This document shows, piece after piece, positions 1 through 8,376 of a DNA stretch of 64,000 nucleotides. The position numbers were made by a program, and so were the translations under genes. This stretch comes from Parasphingopyxis sp. Its GTDB lineage: Bacteria; Pseudomonadota; Alphaproteobacteria; Sphingomonadales; Sphingomonadaceae. Location of the stretch: positions 124,001 through 188,000 of the forward strand of contig NZ_JANQNS010000015.1 of the NCBI RefSeq assembly GCF_028279465.1. Reading direction: 5' to 3'. The notes beneath the pieces were generated by a model. The model made no database searches and was not told the DNA's origin. It worked only from the letters and a program-made list of their open reading frames with translations. The first letter of the stretch is position 1, and each line of letters opens with the position of its first letter.

Positions 1-1
1 G

Positions 2-85
2 CAATCGGCGATCTGGGACGAAGCGGAAAACCGTCTGCATGCGCAAAAGGCAATCCTGCGGTGGTGCTTCGGCCTGATCGGATGA
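2..85 (+). CDS. argF: Ornithine carbamoyltransferase, C-terminal end only
   Basis: Only the last 27 codons lie in the window; the gene begins upstream. The readable tail contains WDEAENRLHAQKAIL followed by WC, which is the typical C-terminus of ornithine carbamoyltransferase, the enzyme that makes citrulline from ornithine and carbamoyl phosphate. Its TGA overlaps the ATG of hslO (ATGA), and argF-hslO adjacency is common in alphaproteobacteria. The assignment rests on this short tail and on the neighbour. Confidence 0.8.
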   Translation, partial: QSAIWDEAENRLHAQKAILRWCFGLIG

Positions 86-978
86 CGACTGCGGTGATGG
101 ACAGTTCGCTCGGTTTTTCGATACCGGGCAGCAACGCGCGCGGCCGCATCGTGCGCATCGGCCCGGCACTGGACGCTGTGCTGGAGGCACATGCCTATCC
201 CGAACCACTTGCCCGGCTGTTGGCCGAAGCGCTGGTTCTGGCCGGGCTTCTCGGATCGACGCTGAAAGAGGCGGGCGGCCAGCTGACGATCCAGGCGCAG
301 ACGCAGAATGGCGTCGTCGAGCTGCTGGTCGCGGATTACAAAGGCGGCGAATTGCGTGGCTATATCCGGCATGATGCCGAGCGATTGGCGGCAGCGCCGG
401 CCGACCCCTCGCTCTTCGCGCTGTTCGGGCAGGGCTATCTCGCGATCACCTTCGACCAGGCCGTTACCGGCGAGCGCTATCAGGGCATTGTTCCGTTGGA
501 AGGCGGATCGCTGGCCGAAGCGGCCGAGCATTATTTCGTGCAATCGGAACAGATTCCGAGTCTAATCCGGATTGCTGTGCGGAAGAATGGGAAAGGTGGC
601 TGGGTTGCAGGCGGCCTGCTGTTACAGCATCTGGCCGAGGGCGAAGAGGGGCGCGAGCGGCTGCATGTCCGGCTCGATCATCCCGAATGGGAGCATATCC
701 GTACGCTGGGCGAAACGGTCACCGCAGACGAACTCGCCAGCGATGCGTTGGAGATGGATGCGCTCGTCTGGCGGCTCTTTCACGACGAGGGCGAGATTCG
801 GGTGCTGCCGCAAAATCCGCTCGGCAAAGGCTGTCGCTGCGATCCGGTCCATATCCGGCAGGTCATCGGTCAATTCAGTGCGGAAGAGCGTGTCGAAATG
901 GCAGATTCCGACGGCATAATCCGCGTGAATTGCGAATTCTGCGCCAAGAGTTTTCCGATAGAAGCTGCTGAGCTTTAA
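82..978 (+). CDS. hslO: Redox-regulated molecular chaperone Hsp33
   Basis: Hsp33 is a cytosolic holdase that becomes active when oxidative stress releases zinc from its C-terminal cysteines. The 298-residue protein has the family's usual length. The zinc site is visible as C251-x-C253 and C284-x-x-C287 (CRC, CEFC). I chose the ATG that overlaps the argF stop; an in-frame GTG 21 bases upstream lies inside argF and is less likely. Translational coupling to argF is probable. Confidence 0.95.
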   Translation: MTTAVMDSSLGFSIPGSNARGRIVRIGPALDAVLEAHAYPEPLARLLAEALVLAGLLGSTLKEAGGQLTIQAQTQNGVVELLVADYKGGELRGYIRHDAERLAAAPADPSLFALFGQGYLAITFDQAVTGERYQGIVPLEGGSLAEAAEHYFVQSEQIPSLIRIAVRKNGKGGWVAGGLLLQHLAEGEEGRERLHVRLDHPEWEHIRTLGETVTADELASDALEMDALVWRLFHDEGEIRVLPQNPLGKGCRCDPVHIRQVIGQFSAEERVEMADSDGIIRVNCEFCAKSFPIEAAEL

Positions 979-1070
979 GCCAAATTTGTGACTTTCAGCA
1001 CTGGTTCACCTTGTTTCGGTTATAAAATGGTCGTGATGGCGGAGTATCGCCGTCCGCTATGGGAGTGAAC

Positions 1071-1475
1071 ATGCGTAAATTTCCGCGCCTCAAGCCGGCC
1101 CTGATGGGTGCGGCCGCATCGATGCTGCTCGCGACGCCGGGTGCCGCGCAGGCGCCCGCCGCGCTATCCGGCTTGCAAAGCGGCAACTGGGAATTGCGCG
1201 ACCTGGGGCGTTCGGGCGCGCGTACGCAGATTTGCGTCCGCAATCCCGCGCGTTTGCTGCAAATTCGCCATACGGGCCGATCCTGTCCGCGCCGTGTATT
1301 GAGCGAAGACGGCCGTTCGGTCACAGTGCGTTACGATTGTTCGGGGGCGGGTTGGGGCCAGACTGAAGTGTCGGTCGAAACGCCGCGGCTCGCGCGGATC
1401 GATACCCAGGGCATCGCGAATGGCAGCCCTTTTCATAACGTCTATGAGGCGCGCCGGACGGGCGAGTGCCGCTAA
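1071..1475 (+). CDS. Small secreted protein, DUF3617-like
   Basis: This encodes 134 residues with an N-terminal signal peptide (basic MRK, hydrophobic stretch, cleavage near GAAQA). The mature part has four cysteines and a GNWELR...C...C...YDCSG pattern that resembles DUF3617 proteins, small periplasmic proteins of unknown role common in sphingomonads. The start was chosen because GGGAG lies a few bases upstream; an ATG 12 bases earlier is possible. The DUF assignment is tentative and no function can be given. Confidence 0.6.
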   Translation: MRKFPRLKPALMGAAASMLLATPGAAQAPAALSGLQSGNWELRDLGRSGARTQICVRNPARLLQIRHTGRSCPRRVLSEDGRSVTVRYDCSGAGWGQTEVSVETPRLARIDTQGIANGSPFHNVYEARRTGECR

Positions 1476-1504
1476 CCAGCCTTAACCCGTTGTTTACCAT
1501 CTTT

Positions 1505-1600
1505 GTTTAGGACCATGTGCGTGCCTTTCATGGGGCACGCTTTCCTCCCTAGCGGGCCGAGTTGGCCCAACCTGGCCGCCTTTACGGGCGGCCTTTTATT
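1505..1600 (+). ncRNA. Candidate three-hairpin small RNA
   Basis: In the gap before queC there are three consecutive perfect stems: GCGTGCC/GGCACGC (1519-1540), GGGCC/GGCCC (1554-1568) and GGCCGCC/GGCGGCC (1574-1593). The last is followed by TTTTATTT, as in a rho-independent terminator. Between the first two stems is an unpaired TTTCCTCCCTAG, complementary to a Shine-Dalgarno sequence. Upstream are TTAACC and TTTACC elements. This looks like a small regulatory RNA, but it could be the 3' end of the preceding transcript. The 5' end is unknown. Confidence 0.4.
1574..1600 (+). terminator. Rho-independent terminator before queC
   Basis: A perfect 7-bp stem (GGCCGCC/GGCGGCC, six-base loop TTTACG) is followed directly by TTTTATTT. 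It ends either the DUF3617-like gene or the small-RNA candidate and separates them from queC. Confidence 0.75.
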
Positions 1601-1649
1601 TGCGGGCTAAGCTTGCGCCGGGCCGCGCGCGCGCATAGCTGCGTCGCCG

Positions 1650-2363
1650 ATGGGTGACGATACGGAAAAATATGCGGTGCTGCTCCTGTCGGGCGGGCTC
1701 GATTCCATGGTGACGGGCGGCTTCGCGCGCGAAGCCGGATATCGGCTGTTCGCCTTGACCATCGACTATAATCAGCGCCATCGGATCGAATTGGAGGCGG
1801 CCGCGCGCGTCGCCAACGCGCTTCGGGTTGCAAAGCATATCATTTTGCCGCTCGATCTATCGCAATTCGGCGGATCGGCGCTGACCGACGATATCGACGT
1901 GCCGAAAAGCGGCGTCGGCGACGATATTCCGATCACCTATGTTCCCGCGCGCAATACGATCTTCCTTTCGCTGTGCCTGGGCTGGGCCGAGGCCGTGGAC
2001 GCGCGCGATATCTTTATCGGCGTCAATGCGCTCGACTATTCGGGCTATCCCGATTGCCGGCCCGATTTCATCGCGAGTTTCGAGGCGATGGCGAATCTCG
2101 CGACCAAGGCCGGTGTCGAGGGCGATCGCTTCTCGGTGCGCACGCCGCTTATCGATATGAGCAAGGCCGATATCGTGCGCGAGGCGGATCGGCTGGCTCT
2201 CGATGCCGGGATGAGCTGGTCCTGTTACGATCCGACGCCCGATGGAAAGCATTGCGGCCTGTGTGACAGTTGCCGCCTCCGTCGCAAGGGCTTTGCCGAA
2301 GCAGGGATTGCCGATCCGACCGATTACGCGGCCAGCCCGCCCCGCGCGGGGCACGGGCTGTGA
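1650..2363 (+). CDS. queC: 7-cyano-7-deazaguanine synthase QueC
   Basis: QueC converts 7-carboxy-7-deazaguanine to preQ0 using ATP and ammonia in queuosine biosynthesis. The 237-residue protein has the PP-loop SGGLDS at 14-19 and the C-terminal zinc cysteines C192, C202, C205 and C208. The TYVPARNT and [15 protein letters not shown] segments are family signatures. It overlaps queE by four bases, giving a queCE operon. No clear ribosome-binding site precedes the ATG, and no preQ1 riboswitch was recognised upstream. Confidence 0.95.
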   Translation: MGDDTEKYAVLLLSGGLDSMVTGGFAREAGYRLFALTIDYNQRHRIELEAAARVANALRVAKHIILPLDLSQFGGSALTDDIDVPKSGVGDDIPITYVPARNTIFLSLCLGWAEAVDARDIFIGVNALDYSGYPDCRPDFIASFEAMANLATKAGVEGDRFSVRTPLIDMSKADIVREADRLALDAGMSWSCYDPTPDGKHCGLCDSCRLRRKGFAEAGIADPTDYAASPPRAGHGL

Positions 2364-2992
2364 GCTACACCGTCAAGGAAATGTTCCTCACGCTGCAGGG
2401 GGAGGGGATGCAGGCGGGCCGCAAGGCCGTGTTCCTGCGCTTTGCCGGCTGCAATCTCTGGACGGGCCGGGAACAGGATCGCGCGACGGCCGTCTGCCAG
2501 TTCTGCGATACCGACTTTGTGGGCACCGATGGCGTGAATGGTGCGCGCTATGCCGATGCCGAGGCGGTGGCGATGAAGGCGGGCGAGTTGTGGGGAGAGG
2601 ATCGCACCAAGGCCTATATCGTCTGCACGGGCGGCGAGCCGCTGCTCCAGCTCGATGCGCCGCTGATCGATGCGCTCCATGCCCAGGGATTCGAGATTGC
2701 AGTCGAGACCAATGGCACGATTGCGGCGCCGAAGGGTATCGACTGGCTCTGTGTGAGTCCGAAAGCCGGGAGCGAGGTGGTTCAGCGTTCCGGCGACGAA
2801 CTCAAGCTGGTCTGGCCGCAGGGGGGCATCGATCCCGGCGAGTTGCTAAGCTGGGGTTTCTCCAATTTCCTGATCCAGCCGATGGATTGTGAAGAGGCCG
2901 ACGCCGCGCGGCGGGCTGCCATGGACTATGTCCGCGCGCATCCGGAGTGGCGGCTGACCCTCCAGACTCATAAGATGCTTGGCATTCCCTAG
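2360..2992 (+). CDS. queE: 7-carboxy-7-deazaguanine synthase QueE
   Basis: QueE is the radical SAM enzyme that contracts the pterin ring of CPH4 to form CDG, the substrate of QueC. The start is a GTG overlapping the queC stop (GTGA), giving 210 residues. The cluster ligands are C31, C46 and C49 in the CX14CX2C arrangement, a known variant in one QueE branch rather than the canonical CX3CX2C. TGGEP, which binds SAM, is present. The QGEG motif near the N-terminus is also typical. Confidence 0.93.
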   Translation: MSYTVKEMFLTLQGEGMQAGRKAVFLRFAGCNLWTGREQDRATAVCQFCDTDFVGTDGVNGARYADAEAVAMKAGELWGEDRTKAYIVCTGGEPLLQLDAPLIDALHAQGFEIAVETNGTIAAPKGIDWLCVSPKAGSEVVQRSGDELKLVWPQGGIDPGELLSWGFSNFLIQPMDCEEADAARRAAMDYVRAHPEWRLTLQTHKMLGIP

Positions 2993-2995
2993 CCG

Positions 2996-5059
2996 CTAAT
3001 ATTGTACGGGCTTGGCGCGGCTGATGCTGTTCCACAGCGCGCGCAGCCAGCGCAGCCTTTTATGGCCCGGATCGGGCGCATCGGCTGCCAGCCAGTCGAC
3101 AATCTCCTCAGGCGCACAGGGCAGGCGCGTCGGCGGATGGATATAGCGCGGGTAGAGGATGAGCGTGCCGGCAACGAGCGCGTCGAGCGACAGAGTGCGC
3201 GTGCGGCGATCGAAGTCGAGCCGGTCCTCGGTCAGGCCCCAACCTGCATAGAATGGTCCGCCATAGGTCAGCACCGTTTTGCTACGCATCAGCGCTTCGA
3301 AACCGGCGAGCGAAGTCATCGTCGCGAGACTATCGCAGGCCGCGATACACGCATCGATATTGGCGTCGCGGACGATCCGGTCCGCCAGTTCCGCGCTATC
3401 GCCGTCTGCTATCCGCCCTTTCCGGTTGCCGGTCTCCACATCAGGATGCGGTTTGTAGACGATATAGGTGTCCGGGTGATCGGCACGCACGGCTTGAAGC
3501 AGACCGAGATTGGTGACGATGTCGGCAGTCCCACGCTTGATGGAGCGGTCGTCCTCGACCTGTCCGACGACGAGTATCGACGCGCGGCCCTCCGGCGGAT
3601 CGATATCGATATGCGCGCCGACATTATATTTGCTGATTTTGGCGGCGACGAGCCGCTCGCGCAGCCGCGCCGCGCGATCCAGAAGTCCCGGCGAGAACTC
3701 GGCGGTCTCGAGTATCATCTCAAGGCGCGAGCTTTGATGCCTGTCGAAATACATGCCGCGATCGTCGATCACGACCGAGGCGGGCAGGTGGAAATCCGAA
3801 CCCAGCCCGCGCGAGCGCAAAAACCCGTCCTCCATCCGCCATACGGGCGTTCCGTTGCGCACGAGCTGATCCCGTTTCTTCGGGTCCTCCTTGCCAGCCC
3901 AGATCAGGATCCTGCCGTTCTGGCCCTTGGCATCGCGCGCCGCGCTGTCGACCGAGCGGTGAAAGCGGATGCTGTTGCGCGGGCCGGCCATCATGTTGCG
4001 GACCGCCGCCCGCTTCCACGGCGTGAACCCGACTGCCGCGAAATGGCCGGCATTGCGGTCGGCGATGCGCCGCCAGTGATGCAGGCGCTCGATGGTCGCT
4101 TCCAGCGTGGTCGGCTGGCCGCTGATTGGATCGACATAGCGCGAATAGAGGAGGTAAGCGGCGGCGAATATCTCTTCGACGCTGCGCGTGGCCGTCCGGC
4201 GATCGCAGCCGATTTCATCGCGCGTTGCGCCCCAGCCGGCGTAGAAGGGCATGCCGAAACAGCGCACAGGCTTGCCGAGTATCAATGCTTCGAAGCCCAT
4301 CAGGCTCGTCACGCAATAGACGGCATCGACACGCGCGAGAATGTCGGCGGCCCGCGCCTCGCTATCGAGCAGGGTGACGCCGTCCAGCGCATCGGTCGGG
4401 ATGCACCCTTGTTTGAGACCGGCGGCAACGGCGGGGTGGCGGCGCACCACGATCTCGGCATCCGGCTCGTCGCGTTTTGCGGCCGCGACCATTTCGGCAA
4501 ATCGTGCCGTGTCCGCAAGGCCCCCGGCAATGGACACATCGCCCAACGTCTGGTCTACGACCAAAACGCGCCGTGTGTCCGTCGCCGGCAGCAGGTGCGA
4601 CGCCAGTTTCGGAGCGGCGTTCGTTTTGCTCAGCCCATAGTCCGCGATCCGTTGCATGGCATGGCGCGCGCGCTCTAGGAGTTCGGGCGTCTGCCAGCCC
4701 CCTTCTTCCAGCAACTGTTCAATCCGCGAGGGCGAGCGGGCGTCATAATAAATGCCGATATCATCGGCGATCAGGCTGAGCGGCGGTGTGCCGGCTTCAC
4801 CCAGCCCTATCGAGCGGAGAAAGCCGTCTTCCAGCGCGATATAGGGCAGCCCCTTTTCGGCGGCGATGGCGCGGGCGCGTTTAGCGGTCGGCTTGTAACC
4901 CCATCCGGCAACGGCATCGGTACCGGCGCGTGCCGAGCGGTTGCGATCCACATGCTCGACCTCCGGCAGAAACGCGTCGAGATGGGGGATAGCCCCGACG
5001 CCCCGTCCGGGGACGAGCAAGCGGCGCGCCGCAAGGCGGTGATGGACGGGATCGGACAT
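2996..5059 (-). CDS. KpsC-like capsular polysaccharide Kdo transferase (two modules)
   Basis: This 687-residue protein consists of two similar halves, each with LEDGFLRS (or MEDGFLRS) and PFYAGWG signatures. That is the tandem build of KpsC/LipA, the dual beta-Kdo transferase (GT99/GT107 type) that makes the poly-Kdo linker joining capsule chains to lipid in the cytoplasm. No kpsS, kpsDEMT or chain-building genes lie nearby, so it is an orphan here. The start is the ATG giving MSDPVHH. The KpsC family is clear; capsule export in this organism is an inference. Confidence 0.85.
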   Translation of the reverse strand: MSDPVHHRLAARRLLVPGRGVGAIPHLDAFLPEVEHVDRNRSARAGTDAVAGWGYKPTAKRARAIAAEKGLPYIALEDGFLRSIGLGEAGTPPLSLIADDIGIYYDARSPSRIEQLLEEGGWQTPELLERARHAMQRIADYGLSKTNAAPKLASHLLPATDTRRVLVVDQTLGDVSIAGGLADTARFAEMVAAAKRDEPDAEIVVRRHPAVAAGLKQGCIPTDALDGVTLLDSEARAADILARVDAVYCVTSLMGFEALILGKPVRCFGMPFYAGWGATRDEIGCDRRTATRSVEEIFAAAYLLYSRYVDPISGQPTTLEATIERLHHWRRIADRNAGHFAAVGFTPWKRAAVRNMMAGPRNSIRFHRSVDSAARDAKGQNGRILIWAGKEDPKKRDQLVRNGTPVWRMEDGFLRSRGLGSDFHLPASVVIDDRGMYFDRHQSSRLEMILETAEFSPGLLDRAARLRERLVAAKISKYNVGAHIDIDPPEGRASILVVGQVEDDRSIKRGTADIVTNLGLLQAVRADHPDTYIVYKPHPDVETGNRKGRIADGDSAELADRIVRDANIDACIAACDSLATMTSLAGFEALMRSKTVLTYGGPFYAGWGLTEDRLDFDRRTRTLSLDALVAGTLILYPRYIHPPTRLPCAPEEIVDWLAADAPDPGHKRLRWLRALWNSISRAKPVQY

Positions 5060-5113
5060 TGCGGGCGGGATGCAAGGCCCCGCCTATTTTGGCAAGGCCG
5101 GGCCGGGCGGTCG

Positions 5114-5761
5114 TCAGCAGCGACGGCTGTTATAACTGTCCCCGCGCCAGCAGCGGTCTTCGAGCCGCAGAATGGGCGGGAGCGGCACCGGTTCGTGATA
5201 GAGCATGATCGCATCCGCATAGGAGACGAGGCTGTTACGCATCTCGCGCATCCGGTTCTGCGCGGTTATGTGTAGCTGTCCCTTGGGCCGTGCGAGCGCA
5301 TCGCGCGCGATATCGGCCGCCGCATGGCAGAAGCTGCGCTGCGAGCCGACCCGGACATAGCTTTGATACATGGTGGTTGTGTATTCATCCATTGTCGACT
5401 GCCAGCGGCGGCCGACCGTCCGTCGGAAATAGCTTTTGAGCCCTTCATAGGCGGCATTGAGCTCATCGGCATGATGGGTCAGGATCGCATTGTAATTGTC
5501 GACCGACATGGCGGAAGGCCAGAACTGACAATTGAGCGCGGCGACGTTGAGACTGGAGCGCAGATTCCAGACGAGATTGGCGCGAATATCGGCCGGCTGG
5601 CCATTGGTCATCGCCGGCACGAACAGGCCGGGCTCCGCGCCGGATACGGGCTGGCCCTGATGCTCGGGCGGGAAGAAGAATATCTGCGCCGATGCCGGGC
5701 TGCCCATTGCCAAACCCAGCATTGCCGCGATTCCGGCAAAGGCCGTCTTAATCCTGCGCAT
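5114..5761 (-). CDS. Secreted protein of unknown function
   Basis: The product is 215 residues with a signal peptide ending near SPASAQ and four or more cysteines in the mature part. I chose the ATG (MRRIKTAF) preceded by GGGAG about ten bases upstream rather than an earlier in-frame start. I recognise no domain. It lies 54 bases upstream of the kpsC-like gene on the same strand, so the two could share a transcript, but nothing ties their functions together. Confidence 0.6.
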   Translation of the reverse strand: MRRIKTAFAGIAAMLGLAMGSPASAQIFFFPPEHQGQPVSGAEPGLFVPAMTNGQPADIRANLVWNLRSSLNVAALNCQFWPSAMSVDNYNAILTHHADELNAAYEGLKSYFRRTVGRRWQSTMDEYTTTMYQSYVRVGSQRSFCHAAADIARDALARPKGQLHITAQNRMREMRNSLVSYADAIMLYHEPVPLPPILRLEDRCWRGDSYNSRRC

Positions 5762-5866
5762 CCTTACTCTCCCTCGCTCACTCGACTGGCTTATTATCAC
5801 GTTGCTGCGAAGAACCATCGCGCAGCGGCTCGTTTCGCCGCACCGTCGACTCGCTCCGGCCCGTAC

Positions 5867-6226
5867 CTACTCGGCGGCTTCCTCGTCGCCGCCTTCATCT
5901 TCGGCCGGTTCTTCTTCCGGTGTGGGGCTCGGTGCTTCGGTTTCGTCCGAAGCGGCCTCGCCGCCCGATCCGGCTGCCGGAGCCTCCGGCGTGCTGTCGC
6001 TATCGGCCGGCATACGGCTTTCCATCCCCATCGTTTCTTCGGCGCCGATCGTGCCGTCGATCAGCGTCGTATCATTGATCGTGCCATCGCCTTCGCCGGG
6101 ATCGACATCTGTCACCGCCGTATCTTCGTCGGTCGTCGCAGTTTCATTGCCCCCGCCGCAGGCCGCTAATGCGAAAGCCGCCATGGCGATCGCAGAACCG
6201 TTCAGAAATCTGGTCGAAATGCGCAT
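5867..6226 (-). CDS. Small acidic lipoprotein, unknown function
   Basis: This predicted lipoprotein of 119 residues has a type II signal peptide and lipobox LAAC followed by GGG. The mature chain is low-complexity and very rich in Asp, Glu, Thr and Ala, so it is probably disordered outside the membrane. GGGAGA lies upstream of the ATG. Such proteins are common in sphingomonads and have no assigned role. Confidence 0.6.
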   Translation of the reverse strand: MRISTRFLNGSAIAMAAFALAACGGGNETATTDEDTAVTDVDPGEGDGTINDTTLIDGTIGAEETMGMESRMPADSDSTPEAPAAGSGGEAASDETEAPSPTPEEEPAEDEGGDEEAAE

Positions 6227-6252
6227 CTTCCGTCTCCCTTGTCCGATCCGCT

Positions 6253-6280
6253 GGATAGCGACCCGATTCTGACGTCACAA
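6253..6280 (-). promoter_or_regulatory. Possible promoter of the acidic lipoprotein gene
   Basis: On the minus strand TTGTGA and CTATCC are separated by 16 bases and lie about 27 bases before the lipoprotein start. The match to -35/-10 elements is fair only. Confidence 0.3.
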
Positions 6281-6303
6281 GCCCATGCGCGCCGGAGCTG
6301 GGA

Positions 6304-6963
6304 TCAACGTTTCGAAGGTGCGGAGTCGAGCTTTTTCAGGAAGCTAGGAAATTTTTCCTCGATCGCTGTATCGACGCGCGCCATCTCGACGGTCGCGCCG
6401 AGTTTTTTTAGGCTGGTTACCGGATATTCGGCGATGCCGCAGGGCACTATGCCGTCGAAATGAGATAAATCGGGTGCGACGTTCAGCGCAAAACCGTGAA
6501 AGCTGACCCATTTGCGAATGCGCACGCCGATCGCGCCGATCTTGGCCTCGCTTTCTCCATCGTTGGCCCAGATACCGATCCGGCCCTCTGCACGGCGCGC
6601 ATCGACACCGAGATCGGCCAGACTGTCGATCACCCAACCTTCCAGCGCATGGACGAAACAGCGCACATCACGGCCGCGCTTTGCGAGATCGAGCATCACA
6701 TAGACGATCCGTTGGCCCGGCCCGTGATAGGTATAGCGCCCGCCGCGTCCGGCAGTGAAAACCGGAAAACGTCCGGCACTCAGCAGTTCGGCAGGATCGG
6801 CGCTGGTGCCGGCCGTGTAGAGCGGCGGATGTTCGAGCAACCAGATGCACTCCCTGGCCTCGCCACGATGGATGGCTGCCGCGCGCGCTTCCATATCCGC
6901 CAGTGCGTCGGGATAGGCCGTGAGACCGGGCGACACACGCCATTCAATATCAGTGTCTTCCAT
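6304..6963 (-). CDS. lipB: Octanoyltransferase LipB
   Basis: LipB moves the octanoyl group from acyl carrier protein to lipoyl domains, the first step of lipoic acid attachment. The 219-residue protein has the family length, with the [11 protein letters not shown] motif, the catalytic lysine K141 (AKIGAIGVR) and the acyl-carrying cysteine C175 (GIVPCGI). One of its likely substrates, GcvH, is encoded elsewhere in this window. It is divergent from the membrane protein gene at 7040. Confidence 0.95.
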   Translation of the reverse strand: MEDTDIEWRVSPGLTAYPDALADMEARAAAIHRGEARECIWLLEHPPLYTAGTSADPAELLSAGRFPVFTAGRGGRYTYHGPGQRIVYVMLDLAKRGRDVRCFVHALEGWVIDSLADLGVDARRAEGRIGIWANDGESEAKIGAIGVRIRKWVSFHGFALNVAPDLSHFDGIVPCGIAEYPVTSLKKLGATVEMARVDTAIEEKFPSFLKKLDSAPSKR

Positions 6964-7039
6964 CGCAGTGATAGATGCGGGCCGTGTGCGCCACGATCAA
7001 GGGTTGTGCCCGCGCGCCAGTCGCCGCATGAAGGCAGGC

Positions 7040-7792
7040 ATGTCCGATAGCTTTCGTTTTTCGCCCAGCACCGGCTGGGACGAGGTGCGCCAATTGCTTG
7101 GCCGTGAGATGCAATTGCTGGTCGCGATTGCCGGGGTGTTCTTCCTTTTACCCGGGCTCGTGCTGTCCTTCGTGCTGCCGCCGATCGAGGATATCAGCAG
7201 TCTCGAGGCGATCGTCGCCGCGCTGCAGCCCTATCTGTTGCTGATCATCCTGGTCAGCCTCATCCAGATGATCGGCCAACTCGCGATCTGGACGCTCGTT
7301 ATGGCGTCGGATCGGCCGACGGTCGGGGAAGCTATCAAGGCGGCACTGCTATTCCTGCCCTTCTATTTCCTGATCAATATTCTCAGCAACCTGATCGTCG
7401 GCGCCGGGCTGCTGCTCTTTATCCTGCCAGGCATTTATCTGGCCTGCCGCCTTGCACCGATTGGGGTTATCGCGGTCGCCGAGAATGTGCGCAATCCGCT
7501 GACCGCGATCCAGCGCAGCTTCGAAGTCACGAAGAGTAACGCGCTGCCGATCTTCGCCTTTCTGCTGATCGTCGGCGTGACCTTCTTTCTGATCACGTTG
7601 GCGGTGTCTTTCGTGTTCGGCACGCTGTTCGTGATTGTCGGGCTGGAAATGGACCCGGGCGGCACAGGCTCGACGTTGCTCGCATTTGTGACCGGTATCG
7701 TTTCGGCGGCAGGCACGACGATCTTTGCGCTGATGCAGGTAGCCATCTATCGCCAGTTGACCGGCGCGGGCACTCCGGCCGTCTTCGACTAA
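7040..7792 (+). CDS. Integral membrane protein, unknown function
   Basis: About 250 residues carry roughly six hydrophobic segments and an amphipathic N-terminus. A conserved-looking loop (AENVRNPLTAIQRSFEVTK) resembles the membrane domain of glycerophosphodiester phosphodiesterase-like and YciC/UPF0259-like proteins, but the match is from memory and weak. The start may be this ATG or one 12 bases upstream. It converges with the GNAT gene and the stops overlap by four bases. Confidence 0.6.
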   Translation: MSDSFRFSPSTGWDEVRQLLGREMQLLVAIAGVFFLLPGLVLSFVLPPIEDISSLEAIVAALQPYLLLIILVSLIQMIGQLAIWTLVMASDRPTVGEAIKAALLFLPFYFLINILSNLIVGAGLLLFILPGIYLACRLAPIGVIAVAENVRNPLTAIQRSFEVTKSNALPIFAFLLIVGVTFFLITLAVSFVFGTLFVIVGLEMDPGGTGSTLLAFVTGIVSAAGTTIFALMQVAIYRQLTGAGTPAVFD

Positions 7793-8376
7793 CTCTCCAG
7801 CAGCGGCACGTGCGGGGCCGCATCGCGCGGCAAAATGCCGGCGAGGCGCGGATCGGGAAAGGTTTCGACGGCCCGTCCGCGCGGCACGAAGCCCATACTG
7901 CGGTAAAAGGCGAGGGCGTTCGGATGATCGAGTGTGCAGGTATGGAGATGCACGCGTTCGACTTCCGCTCGCCAGGCGAGCGCCAGTGTCTGCATCATCA
8001 GCCAGCGGCCATGTCCTTTGCCGGCCAGTTCCGGTACCAGCCCGAAAAACTGGATTTCGCATTGGCGCTCTTCGCGGAAATCGAGTTCGATCATGCCGAT
8101 CTCGATCCCTGCGCGGTCCTCGACCGCGTAAAAGTCGATATCCGCGTGATTGATGATCGCATCGAGGTCCGCCTCGTCCATCACTAGCCGCGAATACCAG
8201 AGCCAAGGCGCGCCGACCCGTTCGAACAGGATACGATACTTGCCGAGATCGACCGGCTTCCAGTGATTGATCCGAAGCGGCGATTCCGGCATCGGTGTGG
8301 GTTTCGGCCGCTCGCGCATATCCAGATAGGTCACGACCTCGGCCAAATGCCCGGCCGGGATTTCGTGCAGTTTCAT
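7789..8376 (-). CDS. GNAT-family N-acetyltransferase
   Basis: The 195-residue protein has a clear GNAT acetyl-CoA loop, FFGLVPELAGKGHGRWL (the V-P-x-x-x-G-K-G-x-G pattern), followed by the HTCTLDHPNALAFYRSMGF segment typical of the family's C-terminal half. The substrate cannot be told. Its ATG overlaps the hemF stop (ATGA), with a second in-frame ATG six bases upstream, so it is probably translated together with hemF. Confidence 0.85.
   Translation of the reverse strand: MKLHEIPAGHLAEVVTYLDMRERPKPTPMPESPLRINHWKPVDLGKYRILFERVGAPWLWYSRLVMDEADLDAIINHADIDFYAVEDRAGIEIGMIELDFREERQCEIQFFGLVPELAGKGHGRWLMMQTLALAWRAEVERVHLHTCTLDHPNALAFYRSMGFVPRGRAVETFPDPRLAGILPRDAAPHVPLLES

Noticed and set aside
988-1070. 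TATAAA at 1021 upstream of the DUF3617-like gene as a promoter -10 element
   Set aside because: No acceptable -35 element lies 15-19 bases upstream.
3002-4678. Long plus-strand reading frame of 558 codons opposite the KpsC-like gene
   Set aside because: It lies antisense to a clear protein family, its translation has no recognisable domain, and long antisense frames are expected in G+C-rich genes.
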